Source: Micromonospora sp. WMMD812
GTDB lineage: Bacteria; Actinomycetota; Actinomycetes; Mycobacteriales; Micromonosporaceae
Length of the DNA stretch: 64,000 nt
Assembly: GCF_027497215.1 (NCBI RefSeq)
Contig: NZ_CP114904.1
Coordinates: forward strand, 6,292,501-6,356,500
Direction: 5' to 3'
The notes beneath the pieces were generated by a model. That model was given only the letters and a program-made list of their open reading frames with translations. It searched no databases and was not told where the DNA came from. The position numbers were made by a program, and so were the translations under genes. Of the stretch, positions 9,886-18,041 are shown piece after piece. Every line of letters begins with the position of its first letter. The stretch's first letter is position 1.

Positions 9886-11619
9886 TCAGGCGTGGGGGAG
9901 GTAGATGCAGTAGCCGTCGACGGTGACGAGGTCGAGGCTGCCGGGGGTGGCGCGCATCCGGTCGTCCAGCCGGGACGCCAGCGGCGAGCCGGTGGGCGCG
10001 ACCCAGGCCGGCGCCGCCGAGGCCGCCACCGCCCGCCGGTACGGGGCGTACCGGTCGAAGCCGGGGCGCAGGTCGTCGTCGACCACCGCGCAGACCACGT
10101 CCTCGCCGCTGGCGAAGGTGAGCCGGTTACAGGTCCAGTAGCCGGCGTAGACGTGCCGGACGCCGAGGTCGCGCAGCGTGGTGACCAGTTCGGCGTGCCG
10201 CGTCTCGGCGGCGCGGGCCGTCGGTGCGGTGCCCGCCGCCCGGTACGTCGCGTACCCGGTGGTGAGGACGGTCGCGACCAACACGGCGGACGCCCCGACC
10301 GCGGTGACTCGGCCGGCCCGGCGAACCGGCCGTGCCCCGCCCGACCGGCGGCGCGCGGCGCTCCACAGGGGCCAGAGCAGCGCGGGCAGCGAGATGAGCA
10401 GGCAGGACAGGTAGCGGGAACTTTCCACCGGCGTGCGCCCCGAGGCGCTGCTGGCCACGTACACGGCGAGGGTGGCCGCCGCGGCCGCCACCAGGGCGAG
10501 CCGGACCGCCGCCCCGACCCGAGCGGCCGAGCCGCCGTCGGCGCCCGAGAGCGGTGCCGCGTCCGGCCGCGGGCCGGCCGCCGACGCGTCGACCGGGGCG
10601 CCGCGCGGCGGGCGCGGGGCGCCGTCACCCGCCGACCTGTCCGGCGCGCGGTCGGTCGGGGCGCGCAGCGTGCGCCAGGCGGTCACCGCGCCGGCCACGA
10701 GCAGCACCGGCAGGGCGTACGCCCACCAGAGCTGCCAGGTCGCGCAGTGGCTCGGCGCGCAGAAGCCCATGCCCAGCGGCGGGCCGAGCAGCAGGCCGCC
10801 GTGCAGCCGGTCCGCCCAGCCGGCCGGGACGTCGGCGCCCCCGGCGGCCAGCACGGCGGCGAGCGGGTTGCGCCCGGCGGCCACGCTGTGCCCGAGCAGC
10901 GGCGCGGCACCGACCAGCGCCGCCAGCCCGAGCGCCGCGCCGGTTCGGCCGCGCAGCTCCCGCCACCGGAACGCGAGCAACACCACGCCGGTGCCCACCA
11001 CGTACGGCAGCACCAGCGGGTCCACCCAGAGCATCAGCCCGGCGAGGAGGCCCCACGCCGCCCACCGGGGCAGCCGGCGGCCGGGCCGGCCGGCGCAGAG
11101 GTCGTACGCGAGCAGGGCGAGGGCGACGCCGACCGGATTCATCTCGGGGTACCCGCCGCCGGCGATCAGCTGGTTCTTCACGATCCGGTCCGAGCCGAGC
11201 GCGAGCAGCGCCACCACGAGCAGGGCGAACCAGCGGTCGCCGGTCAGCCGCAGGGTCAGCCGCCAGGCGAGCAGCACGAACAGCGCGTATAGCGCCAGCG
11301 TGGGCAGGCGCAGCCCGAGCAATGACGGCCCGGTCAGCGCGAGCACCGGCGCGGCCAGGTACGCCTCCAGCGCCCCCATGTAGGCCTGGCCGTAGAACCA
11401 GACCGGGAACTCCTGCCCCCGGGCGATGTGCAGCGCGGCCAGCCCCATCGTGGCCTCGTCGCTGTTCGTCCGTGGCGTGTCCCAGACGAGCAGGACGAGC
11501 CGGTAGCCGATCCCGGCCAGCAGCGCGAGCAGCGTGAGCACGCCGGCCAGCCGGGCGCGCCCGGAGCCGGGCAGCGCGCGGGGCGCGTCGCGGGGCTCCT
11601 GGCGTACGCCGGCGGTCAT
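9886..11619 (-). CDS. GT-C (GT39/ArnT-like) membrane glycosyltransferase
   Basis: A 577-residue polytopic membrane protein. The first extracytoplasmic loop has WDTPRTNSDEATMGLAALHI, with the paired acidic residues expected of GT-C enzymes that use lipid-linked sugars, followed by about ten helices and a C-terminal soluble region with HVYAGYWTCNRLTF. This pattern fits dolichyl-phosphate-mannose or ArnT-like transferases. Substrate cannot be told. The ATG at 11619 is preceded by a CATGAT -10-like box six bases upstream. It lies directly downstream of lipA on the same strand but is functionally unrelated, and interrupts the conserved lipA-DUF4191 neighbourhood. Confidence 0.7.
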   Translation of the reverse strand: MTAGVRQEPRDAPRALPGSGRARLAGVLTLLALLAGIGYRLVLLVWDTPRTNSDEATMGLAALHIARGQEFPVWFYGQAYMGALEAYLAAPVLALTGPSLLGLRLPTLALYALFVLLAWRLTLRLTGDRWFALLVVALLALGSDRIVKNQLIAGGGYPEMNPVGVALALLAYDLCAGRPGRRLPRWAAWGLLAGLMLWVDPLVLPYVVGTGVVLLAFRWRELRGRTGAALGLAALVGAAPLLGHSVAAGRNPLAAVLAAGGADVPAGWADRLHGGLLLGPPLGMGFCAPSHCATWQLWWAYALPVLLVAGAVTAWRTLRAPTDRAPDRSAGDGAPRPPRGAPVDASAAGPRPDAAPLSGADGGSAARVGAAVRLALVAAAAATLAVYVASSASGRTPVESSRYLSCLLISLPALLWPLWSAARRRSGGARPVRRAGRVTAVGASAVLVATVLTTGYATYRAAGTAPTARAAETRHAELVTTLRDLGVRHVYAGYWTCNRLTFASGEDVVCAVVDDDLRPGFDRYAPYRRAVAASAAPAWVAPTGSPLASRLDDRMRATPGSLDLVTVDGYCIYLPHA

Positions 11620-11672
11620 GGCCTGATCATGGCACCCGGCCGGCGCCGGGGGGCGCAGCGGTGCGCGGCGGG

Positions 11673-12665
11673 TCAGCCGGCGGCGACCGGGCTACCGTCG
11701 CGGGCGGCGAGGGCCTGCTGGTAGAGCCGGCCGGCGCGGTACGACGAGCGCACCAGCGGCCCGCTCATCACTCCGGCGAAGCCGATCTCCTCGGCCTCCT
11801 CGCGCAGCTCGACGAACTCCTCCGGCTTGACCCACCGCTCGACGGGGTGGTGCCGGGCGCTGGGGCGCAGGTACTGCGTGATGGTGATCAGCTCGCAGCC
11901 GGCCTCGTGCAGGTCGCGCAGCGCCTGCGAGATCTCGGCCCGTTCCTCGCCCATGCCCAGGATCAGGTTGCTCTTGGTGACCAGACCGTCGGCGCGGGCC
12001 TGCCGGATCACGTCCAGCGACCGCTCGTAGCGGAAGCCCGGACGGATCCGCTTGAAGATCCGGGGCACCGTCTCGACGTTGTGCGCCAGCACCTCCGGGC
12101 GGGCGCCGAACACCTCGGCGAGCTGCTCGGGGACGGCGTTGAAGTCCGGGATCAGCAGCTCGACGCCGCAGCCGGGCTGGAGCGCGTGGATCTGCCGGAC
12201 CGTCTCGGCGTAGAGCCAGGCGCCACCGTCGGGCAGGTCGTCGCGGGCGACGCCGGTGACGGTGGCGTAGCGCAGGCCCATCGTCACGACGGACTCGGCC
12301 ACCCGGCGCGGTTCGTCGGCGTCGAACTCGGCCGGCTTGCCGGTGTCGATCTGGCAGAAGTCGCACCGGCGGGTGCACTGGTCACCGCCGATGAGGAAGG
12401 TCGCCTCCCGGTCCTCCCAACATTCGTAGATGTTGGGGCAGCCGGCCTCCTGGCAGACGGTGTGCAGCCCCTCCCGCGAGACGAGCCCGCGCAGCTGGGT
12501 GTACTCCGGCCCCATCGTGGCCTTGACCTTGATCCATGGCGGCTTGCGCTCGATCGGCGTCTCGGCGTTGCGGGCCTCGATCCGCAGCATGCGCCGCCCC
12601 TCGGGGGCGGGCGTCGCGGTACGCGCGGCCTGGCCGGTCGTCGGCGCGGAGTGCTCGATCGTCAC
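11673..12665 (-). CDS. lipA: Lipoyl synthase
   Basis: A 330-residue radical-SAM enzyme that inserts two sulfurs into octanoyl groups on carrier domains to form lipoyl groups. Both iron-sulfur motifs are visible: the auxiliary cluster C71-x4-C76-x5-C82 ([13 protein letters not shown]) and the radical-SAM C97-x3-C101-x2-C104 (CTRRCDFC). The C-terminal [10 protein letters not shown] supplies the conserved RSSY serine ligand. The GTG start at 12665 has a TAGGCT -10 box six bases before it, suggesting a leaderless message. Its partner lipB lies 4.6 kb upstream, separated by inserted genes. The enzyme serves SucB and the glycine cleavage system encoded further along. Confidence 0.97.
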   Translation of the reverse strand: MTIEHSAPTTGQAARTATPAPEGRRMLRIEARNAETPIERKPPWIKVKATMGPEYTQLRGLVSREGLHTVCQEAGCPNIYECWEDREATFLIGGDQCTRRCDFCQIDTGKPAEFDADEPRRVAESVVTMGLRYATVTGVARDDLPDGGAWLYAETVRQIHALQPGCGVELLIPDFNAVPEQLAEVFGARPEVLAHNVETVPRIFKRIRPGFRYERSLDVIRQARADGLVTKSNLILGMGEERAEISQALRDLHEAGCELITITQYLRPSARHHPVERWVKPEEFVELREEAEEIGFAGVMSGPLVRSSYRAGRLYQQALAARDGSPVAAG

Positions 12666-12767
12666 GAAACGAGCCTACGCCGCACGGTGGCCGTCGATGT
12701 AGGTCGGGCGACCGGCGTCACGCCCCGAGGGCTTGTGACGCCGCACACCGTGCGGCGGAAAATGCGC

Positions 12768-12797
12768 GTCACACGGGACCGACGCCGGTGCTACTGT
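12768..12797 (+). promoter_or_regulatory. Probable promoter of the T-box leader
   Basis: GTCACA (12768-12773) and TACTGT (12792-12797) separated by 18 bases, placing transcription start near 12804, just before the first T-box stem. Confidence 0.45.
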
Positions 12798-12803
12798 TCC
12801 GGC

Positions 12804-13108
12804 CAACAGCGACGACGGAGCCGAGTAGCGGCCCGACCCGCCAGTGCAGAGAGCCGCCGGTTGGTGCGAGGCGGTCTGGCGCCGGGCTCGCGAAGACCCT
12901 CCCGAGCTGCGGGAAGAACGGCGTCCGCGCCCAGTAGAGCCCGCCGGCTGGCCCTCGTCACGGGCGACGAACGAGGCCCCCGCTCCGGCGGGGGTGAAGG
13001 TGTGGTGGCACCGCGAGGTTCCCGCTCGCCCACACCTCTTTGGGGCTGGAGTGATGCTTCGCCGTCGAGGCGGCGAAGGCGTTGCGACTGATCAAGGAGG
13101 TGTCCGCC
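12804..13108 (+). promoter_or_regulatory. T-box riboswitch, translational type
   Basis: The leader holds the T-box hallmark GGTGGCACCGCG at 13004-13015 and the stem I signature CAGAGAGCCGCCGG with GGTGCGAG. AGGTGTG (12998-13004) can pair with CACACCT (13031-13037) to form the antisequestrator. The same segment extended, ACACCTCTTT (13032-13041), is complementary over ten bases (one G-U) to the Shine-Dalgarno AAGGAGGTGT (13094-13103), so uncharged tRNA should free the ribosome site. TGGC in the T-box fits a tRNA ending GCCA, as in tRNA-Asn. The probable specifier region reads GGGAAGAACGG (12911-12921), holding overlapping GAA and AAC triplets. Structure and mechanism are inferred from sequence. 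Confidence 0.9.
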
Positions 13109-14395
13109 ATGCAACGCGTCCTTTCCACCCAGCTCACCCCCCGTGTCGGCGAGACCGTGCGGATCGCCGGCTGGGTGCACCGCCGCCGGCTGCTCAAGTC
13201 GGTGGCCTTCCTGATCGTCCGGGACGCCGCCGGCCTGGCCCAGGTGGTGGTCACCGACCCGGCGGTGCGCGCCGAGGTCGAGGCGCTGACCGAGGAGACC
13301 GCCGTCGAGGTCACCGGCACGGTGGTCGCGAACGCGACGGCGCCCGCCGGGGTCGAGCTGACCGCCCCGACGGTACGTCCGCTCGGCCCGCCCGCCGAGC
13401 CGCCGCCGTTCGACCTCTACCGGCCGGCGCTCGCCGCGAGCCTGCCCACCCAGCTCGACCACGCGCCCGTCGCGCTGCGGCACCCGTCGCGGTCGTCGGC
13501 GCTGCGCATCTCGGCGGCGGGCGTGGCGGGCTTCCGGGCCGCGCTGGACGCCCGGGGCTTCGTCGAGATCCACACGCCGAAGGTGGTCAGCTCGTCCACC
13601 GAGTCCGGGGCGAGCGTGTTCGCGCTGGACTGGTTCGGCCGGCCCGCGTATCTGGCGCAGTCGCCGCAGTTCTACAAGCAGCTCATGGTCGGCGTCTTCG
13701 AGCGGGTGTACGAGGTGGGCCCGGTCTTCCGGGCCGAGCCGCACGACACCGCCCGGCATCTCGCGCAGTACACCTCGCTCGACGTCGAGTTGGGCTTCGT
13801 GGCCGACCACCGGGACGTGATGGCCGTCCTGCGTGACGTCCTGGCCGGGATGCTCGCCACCGTGGCGGACCGGGCCGGGGCCGCGGTGGCCACGCTCGGG
13901 ATCGACCTGCCGGCCGTACCGGCGGAGATCCCGGCGGTGCACTTCACCGAGGCGCTGAAGATCGCCGGAGCGCCGGCCGACGAGCCCGACCTCGCCCCCG
14001 CCCACGAGCGCGCGCTGGGTGAGTGGGCGCGCCGGGAGCACGGATCGGACTTCCTCTTCGTCAGCGGGTACCCGATGGCGAAGCGGCCGTTCTACACGCA
14101 CCCGGACCCGGCCCGGCCGGACCACAGCAACGGCTTCGACCTGCTCTTCCGCGGTCTGGAGCTGGTCACCGGCGGCCAGCGGCTGCACCGGCACGCCGAC
14201 TACCTGGCGGCGCTGGCGCAGCGGGGTGAACCGGTCGAGCCGTACGCCGGTTACCTGGACGCGTTCCGGCACGGGATGCCGCCGCACGGCGGCTTCGCCA
14301 TCGGTCTGGAACGCTTCGTCGCCCGCCTGACCGGAGCGGCGAACGTCCGCGAGGTGACGGCCTTCCCCCGCGACCTCCACCGCCTGACCCCGTAA
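13109..14395 (+). CDS. aspS2: Aspartate--tRNA(Asp/Asn) ligase, archaeal type
   Basis: A 428-residue class II aminoacyl-tRNA synthetase of the short archaeal AspRS type without the bacterial GAD insertion. An OB-fold anticodon domain (GETVRIAGWVHRRR) precedes a catalytic core with motif 2 FRAEPHDTARHLAQYTSLDVE and motif 3 GGFAIGLERFVARLTG. The GWVH signature, with His rather than Trp, is what non-discriminating enzymes carry; such enzymes charge both tRNA-Asp and tRNA-Asn and feed GatCAB transamidation to Asn-tRNA. The ATG at 13109 lies eight bases after an AAGGAGG site that the T-box can sequester. A true AsnRS is less likely, as the upstream T-box alone does not decide between them. Confidence 0.88.
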   Translation: MQRVLSTQLTPRVGETVRIAGWVHRRRLLKSVAFLIVRDAAGLAQVVVTDPAVRAEVEALTEETAVEVTGTVVANATAPAGVELTAPTVRPLGPPAEPPPFDLYRPALAASLPTQLDHAPVALRHPSRSSALRISAAGVAGFRAALDARGFVEIHTPKVVSSSTESGASVFALDWFGRPAYLAQSPQFYKQLMVGVFERVYEVGPVFRAEPHDTARHLAQYTSLDVELGFVADHRDVMAVLRDVLAGMLATVADRAGAAVATLGIDLPAVPAEIPAVHFTEALKIAGAPADEPDLAPAHERALGEWARREHGSDFLFVSGYPMAKRPFYTHPDPARPDHSNGFDLLFRGLELVTGGQRLHRHADYLAALAQRGEPVEPYAGYLDAFRHGMPPHGGFAIGLERFVARLTGAANVREVTAFPRDLHRLTP

Positions 14396-14420
14396 CCCCG
14401 ACCCCGGGCCCTTCTCGCGT

Positions 14421-14477
14421 TGATCATGAGGTTTGCGGCACCGATGGAGATCGTTCCTGCCGCACACCTCATGATCA
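14421..14477. repeat. Convergent-junction palindrome B
   Basis: Inverted repeat with 20-base arms (14421-14440 and 14458-14477; starts TGATCATGAGGTTTGCGGCA), one mismatch, 17-base loop. It lies between the converging aspS2 and tetR genes, with a C-rich tract to the left (about 14393-14418) and G-rich runs (GGGGAAGGGGAAGGGG, about 14479-14520) to the right. Nearly the same arm sequence as palindrome A, but a different loop. Confidence 0.85.
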
Positions 14478-14522
14478 CGAGGGGAAGGGGAAGGGGAAGG
14501 GGTAGGGGGCGGGGGTAGGGGG

Positions 14523-15146
14523 TCAGCCGCGGGTGCGGAGGCGGGCGCGCAGCGCGCGCCGGGCGATGGGCCCGAGGTCGTCGACCACCTCGACCAGCAC
14601 CGCCAGGCGTTCCAGGGCGGCGAAGGCGTCGCCTGCGCCGGCCGCGTCAACCCCCTCGAAGAGTTCCAGGCCGACGAAGGCGGCCGAGATCGCGCGGGCG
14701 AGCCCGGCCGGGTCGGCGACCGGGGCGACCGGCGAGTCGCGCAACAGCCGGTGGAGCACCGCCTCGATCTCGGCGGTCCACAGCCGCAGCGCGCCCGCCG
14801 TCGCCTCGGCGAGCCGCTGGTCCGTCTGCGCGCCGGCGAGCAGTTGGGCCAGGACCGCCACGTTGCCCTCGGCCCGCTCCTGGTCGTGCAGGGCGCGGCC
14901 CAGGTCGAGCAGCTCGCGCAGCGACCCGACCCGCGCGAAGCGTTCGCGGTAGACGGCGACGCGGGCCGTGGTCGCGCTGCGGCAGGCCTCGGCGAGCAGG
15001 TCGTCGACGCTGCCGAAGTGGTAGAAGACGAGGGCCTGGTTCACCCCGGCGGCGGCCGCGATGGAGCGCGCCGAGGTGCCGGCGATGCCGTGGGTGCGGA
15101 TCGCCACGAGCGCGCCGTCGATCAGCTTCTCGCGGGTGCCGGCCAT
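14523..15146 (-). CDS. TetR family transcriptional regulator
   Basis: A 207-residue repressor. The N-terminal helix-turn-helix reads TREKLIDGALVAIRTHGIAG followed by SARSIAAAAGVNQALVFYHF, the classic TetR pattern; the rest is an alpha-helical ligand domain. It is the last gene of a three-gene minus-strand operon with DUF4166 and SRPBCC genes, 14 bases after the former. Two identical 16-base palindromes in front of the operon are its likely operators, so it probably represses its own operon. Ligand unknown. A GGAAGGGAA ribosome site precedes the ATG. Confidence 0.88.
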   Translation of the reverse strand: MAGTREKLIDGALVAIRTHGIAGTSARSIAAAAGVNQALVFYHFGSVDDLLAEACRSATTARVAVYRERFARVGSLRELLDLGRALHDQERAEGNVAVLAQLLAGAQTDQRLAEATAGALRLWTAEIEAVLHRLLRDSPVAPVADPAGLARAISAAFVGLELFEGVDAAGAGDAFAALERLAVLVEVVDDLGPIARRALRARLRTRG

Positions 15147-15160
15147 CGGGTTCCCTTCCG

Positions 15161-15835
15161 TCAGTCCCGGGGATTCTCCCGCAGTGGCCGCACCGCGGCG
15201 GGCACCGGTGCCCGGTCGGGCCGCAGGTAGCTGACGGTGAAGCTGCCGGTGTAGCCGAACACCGGGCCGACGAGCGGGTTGCTGACCTCCACCTCGATGC
15301 CGAACCGGTCGCGGCGGTCGTCGTACCACTCGCGCAGGCGCGCGTGGCCGGTCAGCGCGGCCGGGCACGGCACCCCGCCGCGGAACCGCTGGCCGCCGCT
15401 GCGGATCGTCAGCGCGCCGGTCCGGTCGACGCCGAGGTGCAGGTCGACCGCTAGGTGCTGGTGCGTGCCCAAATAGTCCACGAGCGTCCCCCGCCGCTCG
15501 CTCCAGACCATCGTGGCGTCGAAGCGCCGCCGCCGGTGCGTCGTGACCTGGAAGGTCCGCACGAAGGTCAGGGTGGGCCGGCGGTACGAGTCGGTATAGG
15601 CGTAGTTCTCGATGGTGAAGGGCACGTCGACGCCGGTCTCCGGGAACAGGACGTGCCGCAGGGTGCCCAGCCGCAACATCGGCGCGGTGACGGCGCACCC
15701 CCGCCACACCCGTTCCATCACGCCGTGGCCCACGCACCCCACGTCGGCGCCGCCGTCGACGCCGAAGCGGCGCTGGAGCTGCGGGTGCAGTCGGTCGAAG
15801 TCGGCGCCCAGGGCGCGCTGGAACACGGAGGTCAC
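15161..15835 (-). CDS. DUF4166 domain protein
   Basis: A 224-residue protein beginning VTSVFQRALGADFDRLHPQLQRRFG, the usual start of DUF4166 proteins, with LRHVLFPETGVDVPFTIENY and a C-terminal NPLVGPVFGYTGSF motif. In other bacteria DUF4166 is often fused to or paired with saccharopine dehydrogenase-like or SRPBCC proteins; its role is unknown. The GTG start overlaps the stop of the upstream SRPBCC gene by four bases (GTGA), so the two are coupled. Confidence 0.8.
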   Translation of the reverse strand: MTSVFQRALGADFDRLHPQLQRRFGVDGGADVGCVGHGVMERVWRGCAVTAPMLRLGTLRHVLFPETGVDVPFTIENYAYTDSYRRPTLTFVRTFQVTTHRRRRFDATMVWSERRGTLVDYLGTHQHLAVDLHLGVDRTGALTIRSGGQRFRGGVPCPAALTGHARLREWYDDRRDRFGIEVEVSNPLVGPVFGYTGSFTVSYLRPDRAPVPAAVRPLRENPRD

Positions 15836-16539
15836 AGCTTCTCCAGCAGGGACGGGGGACGGGCGGCGAGCCGGTCCGGCGGTCGGCGGCGGCAGCGGCG
15901 GGCGGCCGGGGTGTGCGGACGGGGCGGCACCGCCAGGGCGAGCACCGTCGCGGCGAGCACCGCGACGGCCCGGCCCGCGGGCCCGACGGCGGGTGGGGTC
16001 AGCACGCCGACGGCGGTCACCGCGAGCACGCGCAGCGCGACCTCCCACCCGGCGTTGCCGCGGGCCCGTTCGGGGGGTACGCCGTGCTCCAGCCACAGCC
16101 GCAGCCGGTCGAAGGACCAGGCGGTCGCCCAGCCGAAGAGCGGGCGGAAGGCGAGATCGGCGAGGCGACCCAGCTGCCCCCACCGGGTGACGTACGTGTA
16201 GCCGGTCAGGAAGCGCACCCCCCGCGGCCCGGGCACGTAGCGCCAGTAGCCCGAGCCGGACGCGATCAGCGAGCGCGGGTCGGCCGAACCGAAGCGCAGG
16301 GCCGACGTGCGGGTGCCGTCCGGGCGCGTCCGCTCACCGGCGTGCACGCCGTACCCGTCGATCCGGACGCCGGGCAGCAGCGTGGTCGAGTAGCGGAAGC
16401 GTGCCGGCTCGGTGTCCGGCACCGGGTCGATGCGGGTGAAGCGGGCGTCCCAGCGGGGGTGTGCCCCCGGATCCTGCGTCGCCCGCCACACCCGATCCAC
16501 CGGCGCGTCGATCAGCGTCTCGACATAGATCGTCCGCAT
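15832..16539 (-). CDS. SRPBCC family protein with C-terminal membrane segment
   Basis: A 235-residue protein. The N-terminal roughly 150 residues look like a START/polyketide-cyclase (SRPBCC) fold: MRTIYVETLIDAPVDRVWRA, then TQDPGAHPRWDARF and GSGYWRYVP. About two hydrophobic helices follow (EVALRVLAVTAVGVLTPP and AGRAVAVLAATVLALAV) and a basic tail. The fold binds hydrophobic ligands; no catalytic role can be assigned. It is the first gene of the TetR-controlled operon, directly behind the twin operator. Confidence 0.78.
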   Translation of the reverse strand: MRTIYVETLIDAPVDRVWRATQDPGAHPRWDARFTRIDPVPDTEPARFRYSTTLLPGVRIDGYGVHAGERTRPDGTRTSALRFGSADPRSLIASGSGYWRYVPGPRGVRFLTGYTYVTRWGQLGRLADLAFRPLFGWATAWSFDRLRLWLEHGVPPERARGNAGWEVALRVLAVTAVGVLTPPAVGPAGRAVAVLAATVLALAVPPRPHTPAARRCRRRPPDRLAARPPSLLEKL

Positions 16540-16554
16540 CCGGCGCCCCCGTTC

Positions 16555-16570
16555 TTGAGCGATCGCTCAA
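16555..16570. promoter_or_regulatory. TetR operator 1
   Basis: Perfect 16-base palindrome TTGAGCGATCGCTCAA just upstream of the SRPBCC start. It is identical to a second copy at 16588-16603, with centres 33 bases apart (about three helical turns), and a TATCGT -10-like hexamer lies between them on the minus strand. Confidence 0.8.
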
Positions 16571-16587
16571 AACGACGATAGCGCTGT

Positions 16588-16603
16588 TTGAGCGATCGCT
16601 CAA
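16588..16603. promoter_or_regulatory. TetR operator 2
   Basis: Second exact copy of TTGAGCGATCGCTCAA. Two in-phase copies flanking the -10 region fit tight repression by the TetR protein encoded at the operon's end (inferred). Confidence 0.8.
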
Positions 16604-16888
16604 GACCGGGGGCGGTGGAGAGCCGCCGGCTGCGACGGCGGGGTCTGTCGGGCCGGCGGGGGGGGCGGTGGTGGGGCCTGTCGGGCCAGCGGGCGGCGGC
16701 GGATCCTGCGACCTGCCCCAGATCTGAGGCAGCTCGACAGCGTGCCCGATGGGGTGCGGCGACGGCGTGACGGCGAGCTGGCGCCGCCCCGAGCTGGCGC
16801 CGTCGTGAGGAGGCCGCCGCGGCGGTGAGGGGGCGGGGGTGGTGGAGCGACCGGCGGCCCGGCGCCGAGGGCGCGGGGCGGGGCGGGG
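16604..16888. other. Intergenic region, no gene seen
   Basis: About 285 bases of very G-rich sequence with short GGGCCGGCGGGG-type runs and CGGCGCCG dyads between the operator region and the VOC gene's stop codon. Open frames here lack ribosome sites and protein-like composition. It is probably just spacer and the 3' region of the VOC gene. Confidence 0.4.
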
Positions 16889-17290
16889 TCAGGCGGGGCC
16901 GAGCAGGTCCCAGCGGTTGCCGGCGATGTCGCGGAAGACCGCCACCTGGCCGTACGGCTCGGTGCGAGGCGGCCGGACGAACTCGACGTCCGCGTCCCGC
17001 ATCCGGCGGTAGGTCGCCTCGAAGTCGTCCACCTGAAGGAAGAAGCCGACCCGGCCGGCGACCTGGTTGCCGATCGCGGCGGCCTGGTCGTCGCCGTCCG
17101 CGCGGGCGAGCAGCAACCCGGTCTGCGCGCCCGGCGGGCGGACCACCACCCAGCGCTTCGGCCGGCCGTCGGTGGTCAGCGACGGCTTGTCCTCGACCAG
17201 GTCGAAGCCGAGCACCTCGGTGAAGAAGGCGATCGCCGGGTCGTAGTCGGCGACCACGACGGTGACGAGGTCGATCCGCACCCCGGTCAC
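16889..17290 (-). CDS. VOC (glyoxalase-like) family protein
   Basis: A 133-residue single vicinal-oxygen-chelate domain. The two beta-alpha-beta-beta-beta units are visible: [27 protein letters not shown], then [23 protein letters not shown] with [13 protein letters not shown] at the end. Relatives include glyoxalases and antibiotic-resistance proteins; the substrate cannot be told. The GTG at 17290 overlaps the lipB stop (GTGA); a second GTG at 17281 gives the more typical start [10 protein letters not shown]. Either way it is translationally coupled to lipB, though no functional link is known. Confidence 0.82.
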   Translation of the reverse strand: MTGVRIDLVTVVVADYDPAIAFFTEVLGFDLVEDKPSLTTDGRPKRWVVVRPPGAQTGLLLARADGDDQAAAIGNQVAGRVGFFLQVDDFEATYRRMRDADVEFVRPPRTEPYGQVAVFRDIAGNRWDLLGPA

Positions 17291-17934
17291 TCGGCGACGG
17301 TGACGAGGGTGGCCAGGTGGCGCTCCACCACCGGCAGCACGTCGGCCACGGTGACCGGGCGGCCCAGCTCGGCGGTGAGGGAGGTCACCCCGGCGTCGCG
17401 GATGCCGCACGGCACGATCCGGTCGAAGTAGCCCAGGTCGCAGTCGCAGTTGATGGAGAAGCCGTGCAGGGTCACCCCACGGGCCACCCGGATGCCGATC
17501 GCGGCGACCTTACGGGCCGGGCCGCGGTCGTCCTCCGGCACCCAGACGCCGCTGCGGCCGTCGATCCGCCCGGCGGCCAGCCCGAACTCGGCGCACACGT
17601 CGATCAGCATCTGCTCGGTGCGCCGCACGTACGCGACCACGTCCACCGGGTCGGGCAGCCGCACGATCGGGTAGCCGACCAGCTGCCCCGGGCCGTGCCA
17701 GGTGATCTTGCCGCCGCGGTCCACGTCGACGACCGGCGTGCCGTCCGTCGGCCGGTCCCACGGTTCGGTGCGCTTGCCGGCCGTGTAGACGCTCGGGTGC
17801 TCCAGCAGCAGGACGGTGTCGCCCTGCTCGCCGGCCACCACCGACTCGTGCAGCCGGCGCTGCTCGTCCCAGGCGGCCTGGTAGTCGAGGAGACCGGCGC
17901 GGACGGCCGTGAGGCCGGAGATCATCGTGCTCAC
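17287..17934 (-). CDS. lipB: Lipoyl(octanoyl) transferase
   Basis: A 215-residue enzyme that moves octanoyl groups from acyl-carrier protein to lipoyl domains, the first step of lipoate synthesis. The catalytic pair is present: Lys142 in RKVAAIGI and Cys176 in VPCGIRD, the same numbers as in the Mycobacterium tuberculosis enzyme. Conserved [10 protein letters not shown] and [17 protein letters not shown] are also visible. The GTG at 17934 follows a TACGCT -10 box by seven bases, suggesting a leaderless message. It works with LipA; unlike in mycobacteria the two genes are not adjacent. Confidence 0.96.
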   Translation of the reverse strand: MSTMISGLTAVRAGLLDYQAAWDEQRRLHESVVAGEQGDTVLLLEHPSVYTAGKRTEPWDRPTDGTPVVDVDRGGKITWHGPGQLVGYPIVRLPDPVDVVAYVRRTEQMLIDVCAEFGLAAGRIDGRSGVWVPEDDRGPARKVAAIGIRVARGVTLHGFSINCDCDLGYFDRIVPCGIRDAGVTSLTAELGRPVTVADVLPVVERHLATLVTVAE

Positions 17935-18041
17935 ACCGTCCAGCGTAATCCCGGACGGGGGCGGCGGCGCTGGTGAGCCGCCTCACCGGGGTGGGGCTGC
18001 GTGGTGCGCGGCGCCGGCACCTCGCGGCGGCGCGGGTGCGC

